Of a stretch of DNA of 64,000 bases, positions 9,950-17,478 are shown piece by piece (position 1 is the stretch's first letter; each line of letters starts with the position of its first letter). The DNA is from Lysobacter sp. (GTDB taxonomy: Bacteria; Pseudomonadota; Gammaproteobacteria; Xanthomonadales; Xanthomonadaceae), in contig JAHCAU010000002.1 of NCBI GenBank assembly GCA_019634715.1, positions 186,001 through 250,000 on the forward strand, given 5' to 3'. Made by a program: the position numbers and the translations under genes. The notes under the pieces are model-generated. The model had not been told where the DNA came from. It ran no database searches and was given only the letters and a program-made list of their open reading frames with translations.

Positions 9950-11056
9950 GTGCATGCACCCGCGGTGGACGACGCGCGTCCTGGCTTGCGTGCGGTCGAT
10001 GCCGAGGCACTGCCGGCATCGCTGGCCGCGCTGCAGGCCTTGGCTTGGTCGCCGCAGGCCTTCGGCGCGCGATTGCCCGACCTGCTGGGGCAGTGCGCCG
10101 CCCTGAGCGCCTGCGCGCGCACGCCGTGGCTCGCAGGCATGCGCGAGGTGGCGCGTCGCGCCTGGGCCTTGCCGGCCGGGGTACGCGACGCCTGGGCGAC
10201 GCTGCTGGCCGAATGGGCGGACTGGCCGCTGCTGCTCGCGGTCGCCGACGCGACCCCGGAAGACGACGATCGACCCGAGTGGGTGTCGCGGCTGGTCGCG
10301 ATCGCGCGCTTCCGATCGGGCGATCCGGTGGCCGCGATCGCCGCATGCCGGCGCGTCCTGCTGCTGCGCCCGGATGCGGCCTGGGCGGTCGAACTGCATC
10401 GCGCCTGCCGGGAATGGCAGGCATTCCTCGACCGCGTACCGCCGATCGAAGACGCCACGCTGCGCCTGGAGCCGCTGGGACACCACCACTGCGCCGATGT
10501 CGCCTGGCAGTACTGGGATCCGGGCATCGCGCGGCTGTGCTGCCTGCCCACGTTCCGCGACGACGGGGCCTGGCATCGCTGGCTGGACGAGTGCTGGGGC
10601 TACGGCGACCAGCGCCTGTATGCGGTGCTCCATCGCCACTGGGGCTTCGTCGGCAGCGTCAGCCTGACGATGCACGACGACCTGGGGTTCTTCTACTACT
10701 GGATCGGCCGCGATTTCCAGGGCCAGGGCCTGGGACCGGCGGCGGTGCGCCTGCTGCTGGCGGATGCCTTCGAACACCGCGGCATGCGTGCCTGCTACGC
10801 GAAGGTGTTCGAGGACAACGTACCGTCGCGGCGCGCACTGGCACGGATGGGATTCGAGGCGCTGGATTTCCGGCCGGCGCCACCGCACGACGACGAACTG
10901 CTGTACCGGCTCGGCCCGCCGCAGGGCCGCTGGCACAGCGCCGAGGCCCTGCGCGGCCTGTTCGAGCGCATGGGGTCGGAAACGCGGGTCGCGGTGCCCA
11001 TTCTCGACTCCGATGCCCTTGATGGATTGACAGGCTCAGGGAGGGCCGTGGAATGA
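9950..11056 (+). CDS. GNAT acetyltransferase with helical N-terminal domain
   Basis: 368 aa from GTG 9950, two bases after the previous stop. An in-frame ATG at 9954 is not available (wrong frame), and the open frame further upstream is a shadow. The first 180 residues are Ala/Arg-rich helices with a TPR-like segment. The last 180 form a GNAT fold with the acetyl-CoA loop RDFQGQGLGPAAVRLLL and the closing NVPSRRALARMGFEA. The substrate is unknown. It overlaps the next gene by four bases (ATGA). In this operon it might modify a cargo protein or be an effector itself. Confidence 0.75.
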   Translation: MHAPAVDDARPGLRAVDAEALPASLAALQALAWSPQAFGARLPDLLGQCAALSACARTPWLAGMREVARRAWALPAGVRDAWATLLAEWADWPLLLAVADATPEDDDRPEWVSRLVAIARFRSGDPVAAIAACRRVLLLRPDAAWAVELHRACREWQAFLDRVPPIEDATLRLEPLGHHHCADVAWQYWDPGIARLCCLPTFRDDGAWHRWLDECWGYGDQRLYAVLHRHWGFVGSVSLTMHDDLGFFYYWIGRDFQGQGLGPAAVRLLLADAFEHRGMRACYAKVFEDNVPSRRALARMGFEALDFRPAPPHDDELLYRLGPPQGRWHSAEALRGLFERMGSETRVAVPILDSDALDGLTGSGRAVE

Positions 11057-11847
11057 AGGATCTGGCAAAGAAATTCCTGCTCAAAGGCATGGAGAAGATT
11101 TCCCTGCCAAAGTTCCACTCCGTGGACGTCGGCAAGGGAAAAGAGCTCTCGAAAATGGTTCACGGCGAAGGGTTCTCGATGAAGGAGGTCGAAATTCCGG
11201 TGCAGAAGAAGCCGGATTTCAAGGACTTGAAGCCGATGGGGAAGCAGCTTCTTCGCATCCATTACGATTCGCACACCAAGGAAATGTCGCAGAATCTTTC
11301 TGCGAAATCGAAAAGCTTCGTGAAACTCGAGAAGGAGGTCGAGCAGTTCCTGGACAAGCGGGTCGACAAGGTCATCGGCAAAGCCTACGACTTTCACAAA
11401 AGAAAATTCGGCGACGGTTATCACGATCCGGATTTCTCGGTTGGCAACATTTCGCGCGTCATGCTTTCCAATCAGAAGAAGCTCAGCGTCATGCTGTCTC
11501 CCGGGGAAAAGCCCCACTACAACCCGAGCTTGAAGAAGGTGGTGGTCAATGACAGCAAGTGGCTGGATTCCCTGCCGCATGAACTGGAGCATGCGCGTCA
11601 GGACCTCAGCGGCGAACTCTCTCTCATGAAACCGGAACATCGCCTGTGGTCGGAGGCGCTGGCTTTCAAAAAACAGGATATCGTGTCGAAGGAGATCAGC
11701 GGAAAATCTCCGAAGATATTCGAGGGAAGAAATTGGATCGAGATGGCGACGAGCTACGTCGGGAAGAAATCGTACCCGGGGACGCTGGAGTCGTCGAAGA
11801 TCAGCGTTGAAAAAGATCGCGAAAAGAATGGAAGGAAGAACGAATGA
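11053..11847 (+). CDS. HExxH zincin-like protein of atypical composition, effector candidate
   Basis: 264 aa. LPHELEHARQD contains H176-E-L-E-H180, a zinc metallopeptidase motif. A Glu at 201 (WSEALAF), 21 residues later, could be the third ligand, as in gluzincins. The protein is very rich in Lys, Ser and Asp, and its codons are clearly less G+C-rich than the neighbours, a sign of recent transfer. The N-terminal 100 residues are Lys-rich and lack a signal peptide. The start overlaps the preceding GNAT gene (ATGA). Protease activity is inferred from the motif only. Confidence 0.65.
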   Translation: MKDLAKKFLLKGMEKISLPKFHSVDVGKGKELSKMVHGEGFSMKEVEIPVQKKPDFKDLKPMGKQLLRIHYDSHTKEMSQNLSAKSKSFVKLEKEVEQFLDKRVDKVIGKAYDFHKRKFGDGYHDPDFSVGNISRVMLSNQKKLSVMLSPGEKPHYNPSLKKVVVNDSKWLDSLPHELEHARQDLSGELSLMKPEHRLWSEALAFKKQDIVSKEISGKSPKIFEGRNWIEMATSYVGKKSYPGTLESSKISVEKDREKNGRKNE

Positions 11848-11905
11848 TTCGCCGAGAAGCCGCAGTCGCCAAGGGTGACACCAGCAGGCACGAGACCTTT
11901 CCCGC

Positions 11906-12838
11906 ATGAACAACAAGCGCAAGCGCACCGACGACGATCAATCCGGCCCGCGCGTCGGCACCAAGGTGCAGATGACCAGCGTTGGCCAGACGCCATCGAC
12001 ATCGCCGTACCACTACGACACCGGCCGACCCACCGGTGGCCAGCTGAGCCATCAGGTGAAGTACGGGCCGGGCATCGGCTTCAGCCCGATCGAACGCGGC
12101 GCCCTGCACGCCCACTACAACGAGCGGAAGGTCACCTCGCGCTACACCCAGTACGACGCGAACCGAAACACCTACGTGCAGGCCGCCGTCGGCATGGGGC
12201 GCGGCCTGACCGTGCAGGAACGCGCGGTGCAGCAGGGGCGCGACCCCGGGCCGACCTCGATCAACCACATCATCGCCAGCGGTACCGGACAGCATGCGCT
12301 GAACCGGGCGACGCTGGAGTTCGTGTCGACCGTCAGCCCGATGCACCAGGCGGCCGCGATCGGGCGCATGCGCGGTTTCGCGCGGGAGATCATGCGCGAG
12401 GAGACCGGTGGCGAGGGCTACGGCAAGGTCGTCGACACCAGCAACATGACGCCGCAGCAGGCCTTCGTGGCCAAGCGCAACGCGATGTCGAAGGACCTGC
12501 TCAAGGCGTTCGAGGGCGGCAATGTCAACGCCTACAAGCAGTACATGAAGCACACCTTCGATTCGACCGGCAACCTGCGCCTGGGCCACGGCTCGGGCAA
12601 CTCGCGGGTCAGCACCGGCTTCGACATGCCGCTGGACAGCAGGCTGCAGCCGACCCAGCGCGGTGAACGGCTGCTCAAGGCCTACGAGACCTTCGGTTAC
12701 CAGGACATGATGAAGGACGAGAAAATCGGCAAGCGAAACGCCGCTGGCCTGTTCACGACCAACCAGAAGGGGTCCAGGCTGTCGAGCAGCCGGCAGGTGG
12801 GCGACGACACCGTGGATCACCATCGCAGGTTCTTCTGA
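11906..12838 (+). CDS. Hypothetical protein in the first cargo operon, 310 aa
   Basis: Not recognised. It begins MNNKRKRTDDDQSG, a basic then acidic N-terminus of nuclear-signal-like composition (KRKR), and is rich in Gln, His, Tyr and Arg. A central segment TSINHIIASGTGQHALNR carries a His that might be catalytic, but no known motif fits. No signal peptide or membrane segment is seen. A 58-base gap separates it from the previous gene. It is probably transcribed from the sigma54 promoter at 7943. Cargo status is inferred from position. Confidence 0.6.
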   Translation: MNNKRKRTDDDQSGPRVGTKVQMTSVGQTPSTSPYHYDTGRPTGGQLSHQVKYGPGIGFSPIERGALHAHYNERKVTSRYTQYDANRNTYVQAAVGMGRGLTVQERAVQQGRDPGPTSINHIIASGTGQHALNRATLEFVSTVSPMHQAAAIGRMRGFAREIMREETGGEGYGKVVDTSNMTPQQAFVAKRNAMSKDLLKAFEGGNVNAYKQYMKHTFDSTGNLRLGHGSGNSRVSTGFDMPLDSRLQPTQRGERLLKAYETFGYQDMMKDEKIGKRNAAGLFTTNQKGSRLSSSRQVGDDTVDHHRRFF

Positions 12839-12886
12839 CATGCGCTTCCGGCATCACCGGCCTGACATCCCGTTCGGAGGAACGCC

Positions 12887-13930
12887 ATGAGCTATTTCGA
12901 CAGGATCGCCTCGGCGCTGAAGACCACGGCGACCATGGCCTACCACGCCACCGGCGCCTCGCAGGTGGTCGATGGTGCCAGCGAGATCTACCGCAACAGC
13001 GGCCAGGGCGGGACCTGGACTGGCATGGCCAAGGGCGCGGCACGCATGGCCATCGGCGGTGCGTCGCTGTACACGCTGCCGAGTGCGCCGCTGCGAAACC
13101 TGGCGGTGATGGGCGCGGCGAAGCTGTACGAAACGACGAGCCGCGAGGATGTCGGCAAGACGATCAAGCAGACAGGCAAGTCGCTCGGCCAGCCGAAGAT
13201 GATCGATGCGGGTCGTCATCTGCAGTACGGCCACCTGTCGCCAGAAGCGCTGTTCAAGGAACATCCGTCCGCATTCCTCAGGAAGTACGCGGTGCAGAGC
13301 ATGATCCAGGCACCGGATGATCCCGGCGGCATGTCCAGCACCGCGACGCAGTTCCAGTTCCGGACGATCACCGGTGCCACGTCCAGCTTCCCGCAGCTGG
13401 ATCGGATCACCGATGCTTCCGGCACGTCCCGCACGCCGCGCGCGCACCTGCAGTTGATCAAGTCCAGCGACGCGCTGCAGCATCAGGGGGTGCATGGCAG
13501 CGTGCAGGTCGGCCAGGATTTCAGCGCGGCCTTCCTGCCGATGCTGCAATCGTCGGACGACCTGATGACGGGGCGGGGCAGGCAATCCGGAAAGCCGAGC
13601 GAACAGACCGTGCCCGGGTTTTCGCATGGGCGCGTGCGCAACCGGAATCTCAACCGACGCGAGGAATCCATCACCGTCACGACCCAGCTCAGCGGATGTT
13701 CGGTCACCCGCCAGGGCGGCGCTTTCCTGCACATCCGGCCGCATACGGACGGTGTGACCCTGGACAACACGCTGTCGGCGCATGGCCCGACGTTCGGACG
13801 GACGGACTATCCGAACGGTCGTCAGGCGTTCGTCATGATCAGGAACAAGCCGGATGGCAGTTCGCGCCTGCATTACCAGATCCATGATGGGAACACCGGC
13901 ACGATCCGATCCGGACGACGCAGTTTCTGA
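12887..13930 (+). CDS. LSGC-motif protein, candidate CNF1/BLF1-type glutamine deamidase effector
   Basis: 347 aa. TTQLSGCSVTR (residues 265-275) carries the LSGC motif shared by the deamidase toxins CNF1 and BLF1 and by CheD, with the predicted nucleophile at C271. Histidines follow at 282 and 286; known spacings are +12 in BLF1 and +15 in CNF1, compared with +11 and +15 here. T265 sits six residues before the Cys, as Thr88 does relative to Cys94 in BLF1. The N-terminal 100 residues are Ala/Gly-rich helices, possibly a translocation or membrane-active part. CheD is excluded by size and context. It is the last gene of the cargo operon, followed by a terminator-like hairpin. Activity is inferred. 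Confidence 0.65.
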   Translation: MSYFDRIASALKTTATMAYHATGASQVVDGASEIYRNSGQGGTWTGMAKGAARMAIGGASLYTLPSAPLRNLAVMGAAKLYETTSREDVGKTIKQTGKSLGQPKMIDAGRHLQYGHLSPEALFKEHPSAFLRKYAVQSMIQAPDDPGGMSSTATQFQFRTITGATSSFPQLDRITDASGTSRTPRAHLQLIKSSDALQHQGVHGSVQVGQDFSAAFLPMLQSSDDLMTGRGRQSGKPSEQTVPGFSHGRVRNRNLNRREESITVTTQLSGCSVTRQGGAFLHIRPHTDGVTLDNTLSAHGPTFGRTDYPNGRQAFVMIRNKPDGSSRLHYQIHDGNTGTIRSGRRSF

Positions 13931-13979
13931 CAGACCCTGGGCTGCGACAAACGCATCTCCGCCCGCTCGTACTGTTTCC

Positions 13980-14002
13980 GACGCCGCGCATCGCGCGGCG
14001 TC
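13980..14002 (+). terminator. Terminator-like hairpin after the first cargo operon
   Basis: GACGCCGCGC / GCGCGGCGTC form a perfect 10-bp stem with an ATC loop, followed by GTCGTTT. It lies 50 bases after the stop of the LSGC gene and would separate this operon from the T6SS operon. Confidence 0.65.
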
Positions 14003-14064
14003 GTCGTTTCCGCAGGGGCGCGGCGTATTCGCGCGAGCCGGTCTGCGGGTGGATTCCGACCCTG

Positions 14065-14080
14065 CCGGGTGAAATTCCAC
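14065..14080 (+). promoter_or_regulatory. Putative upstream activator site 2
   Basis: CCGGGTGAAATTCCAC lies within the dyad GGGTG-N6-CACCC (14067-14082), about 200 bases upstream of the -24 element at 14275. A degenerate second copy (GCGGGTGGATTCCGAC) lies just upstream at 14045-14060. It matches site 1 at 7854-7869 on the other strand at 14 of 16 positions. Confidence 0.6.
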
Positions 14081-14272
14081 CCGCTTCGCAAGCGACGGCC
14101 CGGCGTCGCGGATCCCGCATGCGATGGTCGTTGATTGCGCTTGTTTTGCAGCATTTCCATGCGTCATCGGCGATCGATGCGCATTCGGTCGGATGGCGCG
14201 ACGCCTCGTGCCGCCTTGATGGCGACGAGGCGACATGTGTTGGGAATCAGCGACTTGCATGGTCTGCGCGAC

Positions 14273-14289
14273 TTGGCACGCAACTTGTT
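14273..14289 (+). promoter_or_regulatory. Sigma54 (-24/-12) promoter of the T6SS operon
   Basis: TTGGCACGCAACTTGTT has a perfect -24 half (TTGGCACG) and exact GG-N10 spacing (GG 14275-14276, 14287-14288). Its -12 half has GT instead of GC, so it may be weaker or more activator-dependent than the first promoter. It lies about 145 bases before the fused sheath gene, leaving a long 5' leader. Confidence 0.7.
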
Positions 14290-14431
14290 TATGTCACTGC
14301 CGAAGCCTTGCACGTGGGTGCGGTCGCGACGGTCGCGACATGGACACGCAGGGCAGCGAATGCCCGGTGGCCGCGACAGCATCGCGGCGCGGGCGCAAGG
14401 AACGACCAACCAACCCTGTGGGGCCAAGCGA

Positions 14432-16366
14432 ATGAGCGAAAGCGCGCAAAAAAAGTTGCTGCGGGTGCGTCCTCCCCGTGTGCGAATCACGTATGACGTC
14501 CACACCAACGGTGCCATCGAGAAGCGCGAGCTGCCCTTCATCGTCGGCATCTTCGCGGACCTGAGCGGCGACCACGATCCCGAAGCCGCGGCCCCCGTGC
14601 CGGTGGAGATGAAGGAGCGCCGGATCGTCGACATCGACCGCGACAACTTCAACGAGGTGCTCAGGCAGAGCATGCCCCGCGTGGAACTCAAGGACGTGGA
14701 CAATGTCCTGCCCGGCGGCAAGGACAAGCTCGCGGGCGAAGTGGTGGTGTTCGAATCGATCTCCGACTTCGATCCGATCGCGGTCGTGCGCAAGGTCGGG
14801 GTGCTGAACGAGGTCTTCGAACAGCGCAAGGCACTGCGCGATGCCCAGGCCCGCGCCGAAGTCCACGACAACGCCGCCAGGGCGCTGGAAGACGCGGTGA
14901 CCGCGGTCGAAACCGGCGGCGCCTGGTCGGCCGATGTCGGCACCAAGCTCGACGCGGGTTTCCCCGACAAGGACGATGCGTTCAAGGCGACGCTGGCCAA
15001 GGCCTTCGAGGTCCATGTCGTGCCGGTGATCACCGCCGAAGGCGGCAAGGGCCAGGGCGCCGCGCTGTCGATCGACCACGCGGTCGCCGCCATCGACAAG
15101 GCGCTCAGCAAGCAGCTGTCGCTGGTCATGCACAGCGCGCGCTTCAAGGAGATGGAGTCGACCTGGCGCGCGCTGTACTACCTGGTGTCGCGTTCGGAAA
15201 CCGGTCCGCAGCTGAAGCTGCGCGTGTTCAACGCCACGCTGAAGGAACTGCAGGACGACCTGTCGAAGGCGGTCGAGTTCGACCAGAGCCGGCTGTTCAA
15301 GCTGATCTACGAAGCCGAGTACGGCACCTACGGCGGCTCGCCCTACAGCCTGCTGATCGGCGGCTACGAGTTCGGTCCGTCGGCGTCGCACATGGGCTTC
15401 ATCGAAGCCATGTCCGGCGTCGCCGCCGCCGCGCACGCGCCGTTCATCGCCGCCGCGTCGCCGGAGATGTTCGGCCTGTCGGGCTTCGCCGACCTGGCCA
15501 AGCCGCGCGAACTGTCGAAGGTGTTCGAAGGCGCGGACCTGGCGCAGTGGGGCGACTTCCGCAACAGCGAGGATTCGCGCTATGTCTCGCTGGTGCTGCC
15601 GCGCGCGATGCTGCGCCTGCCGTACGGCGAGAAGACCCTGCCGGCGGACGGCTTCAACTACGACGAGTCGGTCTTGTCCGATGCCGGCCTGCCCGACAAC
15701 GCCAATTTCCTCTGGGGCAACGCCGCGTACTTCCTGGCCGAGCGCATCACCAATGCCTTCTCGATCTACAGCTGGACCGCCGCGATCCGCGGCGTGGAAG
15801 GCGGCGGCCTGGTCGAAGGCCTGCCGATCTACACCTTCCGCAGCGGCGGCGACGACGGCATCAAGGAACTGTTCTGCCCGACCGAGGTGGCGATCACCGA
15901 CCGCCGCGAGAAGGAGCTGAACGACCTGGGCTTCATCTCGCTCTGCCACTGCAAGGGCACCGGCAAGGCCGCGTTCTTCGGCGGCCAGACCACCAACAAG
16001 CCGAAGAAGTACATCAACGCCGACGCCAACGCCAACGCGGCGCTGTCCTCGCGCCTGCCGTACATCCTCGCGGCCTCGCGCTTCGCGCACTACATCAAGG
16101 TGATCGTGCGCGAGAAGGTCGGCGGCTTCCTCACCCGCGGCAACGTCGAGTCCTTCCTCAACACCTGGATCTCGCAGTACGTGCTGCTCGACGACAACGC
16201 TTCGCAGGAAGTGAAGTCGGCGTTCCCGCTGCGCGAGGCCTCGATCGTGGTGGTCGACGTGCCCGGCGAACCCGGCGCGTACAAGGCCACGGTCTTCCTC
16301 AAGCCGCACTTTCAGCTCGAGGAACTGACGACCTCGATCCGGCTGGTGGCCGACCTTCCGAAGTGA
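14432..16366 (+). CDS. tssBC: Fused T6SS contractile sheath protein TssB-TssC
   Basis: One uninterrupted 644-aa frame holds both sheath subunits that form the contractile tube around Hcp. Residues 1 to about 135 are TssB-like: RVRITYDV near the start, LPFIVGIFADLSGD at 34-47 and the VRKVGVLNEV helix near 119. Residues about 215-644 are TssC-like: HSARFKEMESTWRALYYL, LIYEAEYGTYGGSPY, LLIGGYEFG and the Phe/Gly-rich C-terminal core. The two are normally separate genes of about 165 and 490 codons. The start is ATG 14432; the upstream open frame is rejected because it runs through the sigma54 promoter. The fusion places the TssC N-terminus, where ClpV normally engages, inside the chain. Confidence 0.93.
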   Translation: MSESAQKKLLRVRPPRVRITYDVHTNGAIEKRELPFIVGIFADLSGDHDPEAAAPVPVEMKERRIVDIDRDNFNEVLRQSMPRVELKDVDNVLPGGKDKLAGEVVVFESISDFDPIAVVRKVGVLNEVFEQRKALRDAQARAEVHDNAARALEDAVTAVETGGAWSADVGTKLDAGFPDKDDAFKATLAKAFEVHVVPVITAEGGKGQGAALSIDHAVAAIDKALSKQLSLVMHSARFKEMESTWRALYYLVSRSETGPQLKLRVFNATLKELQDDLSKAVEFDQSRLFKLIYEAEYGTYGGSPYSLLIGGYEFGPSASHMGFIEAMSGVAAAAHAPFIAAASPEMFGLSGFADLAKPRELSKVFEGADLAQWGDFRNSEDSRYVSLVLPRAMLRLPYGEKTLPADGFNYDESVLSDAGLPDNANFLWGNAAYFLAERITNAFSIYSWTAAIRGVEGGGLVEGLPIYTFRSGGDDGIKELFCPTEVAITDRREKELNDLGFISLCHCKGTGKAAFFGGQTTNKPKKYINADANANAALSSRLPYILAASRFAHYIKVIVREKVGGFLTRGNVESFLNTWISQYVLLDDNASQEVKSAFPLREASIVVVDVPGEPGAYKATVFLKPHFQLEELTTSIRLVADLPK

Positions 16367-16370
16367 TGCC

Positions 16371-16397
16371 CGGGGCGGCGCGTGAACCGCCGCCCCG
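16371..16397 (+). promoter_or_regulatory. Intercistronic hairpin between tssBC and hcp
   Basis: CGGGGCGGCG / CGCCGCCCCG form a perfect 10-bp stem with a 7-base loop directly after the sheath gene stop. No T-run follows. It may block 3' decay or cause partial termination, setting different amounts of sheath and Hcp. Confidence 0.6.
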
Positions 16398-16454
16398 CGC
16401 CCCGCACATCCGACGCACATCCCGACGCACCCAACAACACCAGGGCAGGCATCC

Positions 16455-17006
16455 ATGGACCTCATCCTTCTGCAACCGGGCAACCCGGACCTCATCGGCG
16501 AGACCAGTTCGACCCATATCGACAACGTCTGGCGCCAGGACATCCTCGACTTCGGCAAGTGCATGGAACTGGTCTCCATCCACCACGGCATGAAGCAGCA
16601 GATCACCACCGACGTGAGCAACAAGGCGCGCACGTCCGGCAGGCCGGTGATCACCGAGTTCACCTGCGTGAAGTACGTCGACCAGACCTCGGTCAAGCTG
16701 TACGACATCTGCCTGCGCGCCGCGCCGCTGGGCGCGGGCAAGGACAACCCGACCAAGATCTACATCGCGCGCAACAGCGGCGACAAGACCGCGAACATCA
16801 TGACCCTCGCGCTGCGCGACGCGATCATCAGCGAGATCCAGTTCCAGTCGCATCCCAACGACATGCCGACCGAGCAGTTCAAGATCAGCTTCACCGAGAT
16901 CCTCTGGACCTACACCATCCAGGATGTCGACATGAGCACGCCCGGCAACGTCCACGCCGGCTGGAGCGTCATGCACAACCGGCCGATCGCCAACAGCTTC
17001 ACCTGA
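16455..17006 (+). CDS. hcp: T6SS tube protein Hcp (TssD)
   Basis: Forms the stacked hexameric inner tube that is fired by sheath contraction. It is 183 aa, close to the usual 160-175. Typical features are the start MDLILLQPGNPDLIGE, the early strand SSTHIDNVWRQDILDF, and the closing FKISFTEILWTYTIQD of the Hcp barrel. An 88-base gap with a hairpin separates it from the sheath gene. No C-terminal toxin extension is present, so it is a structural Hcp. Confidence 0.95.
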   Translation: MDLILLQPGNPDLIGETSSTHIDNVWRQDILDFGKCMELVSIHHGMKQQITTDVSNKARTSGRPVITEFTCVKYVDQTSVKLYDICLRAAPLGAGKDNPTKIYIARNSGDKTANIMTLALRDAIISEIQFQSHPNDMPTEQFKISFTEILWTYTIQDVDMSTPGNVHAGWSVMHNRPIANSFT

Positions 17007-17083
17007 TCGTTTCGGTCCCGCGCCGGCGCGATGCGCGTGCGCCGGCGCGACGCTTTCGTCGCGCGCCTTGCCGTGGAGTCAGC

Positions 17084-17461
17084 ATGCAGTTCCTGTTCGA
17101 ACGCCTCAGCACACTGCCGCGCGGCCTGGACGGCCGGCAGGAGCCGTTCGACCAGAACGCGGCGATCGTGGCCCAGATCCAGCGCATCGCCGCCACCGGC
17201 CGCCTGGTCGGGCAGGGCATCCCCGCGGTGCCGTGGGGCATGCCGTCTGTGGTGACGATGGGCGCGAACGCGATCGGCATGATCGACGCCTACGCGCATG
17301 CGCTGCGCGAGGCGATCGTTCGCCACGAACCGCGACTGCGCGAGGTGCGCGTCGAGACCGAGCGCACGAGCGATGCGCTGTCTCCCTGGCGGCTGGTGGT
17401 GAGCGCCGTGTTCCCGAATGAAGACCAGCCGCGCAATGTCTGCGTGGCGGCGCCCTTCTGA
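17084..17461 (+). CDS. tssE: T6SS baseplate protein TssE
   Basis: A gp25-like baseplate subunit, 125 aa. It begins MQFLFERLS, carries a short baseplate-type helix, and ends with the gp25 strand pattern RLVVSAVFPNE. ATG 17084 is chosen because the conserved FxxFERL-type beginning falls there; the longer upstream frame overlaps hcp. It lies between hcp and tssF, the common order. Confidence 0.85.
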   Translation: MQFLFERLSTLPRGLDGRQEPFDQNAAIVAQIQRIAATGRLVGQGIPAVPWGMPSVVTMGANAIGMIDAYAHALREAIVRHEPRLREVRVETERTSDALSPWRLVVSAVFPNEDQPRNVCVAAPF

Positions 17462-17478
17462 GCCGGAGGCCGACGACC

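Noticed and set aside
12887..13930. Chemotaxis deamidase CheD
   Set aside because: CheD is about 160-200 residues and is encoded with chemotaxis genes. This protein is 347 residues in a T6SS cargo operon; only the active-site signature is shared.
14242..14260. Alternative sigma54 promoter around TGGGAATCAGCGACTTGCAT
   Set aside because: The GG to GC spacing is 12 or 13 instead of 10 bases, so it does not fit; the 14273 site does.
14135..14431. Upstream extension of the tssBC frame
   Set aside because: It runs through the sigma54 promoter at 14273-14289, and the residues are unlike TssB. ATG 14432 begins the conserved part.
14294..16756. 820-codon antisense frame across the fused sheath gene
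   Set aside because: A shadow of tssBC and hcp with low-complexity Arg/Ala/His content.
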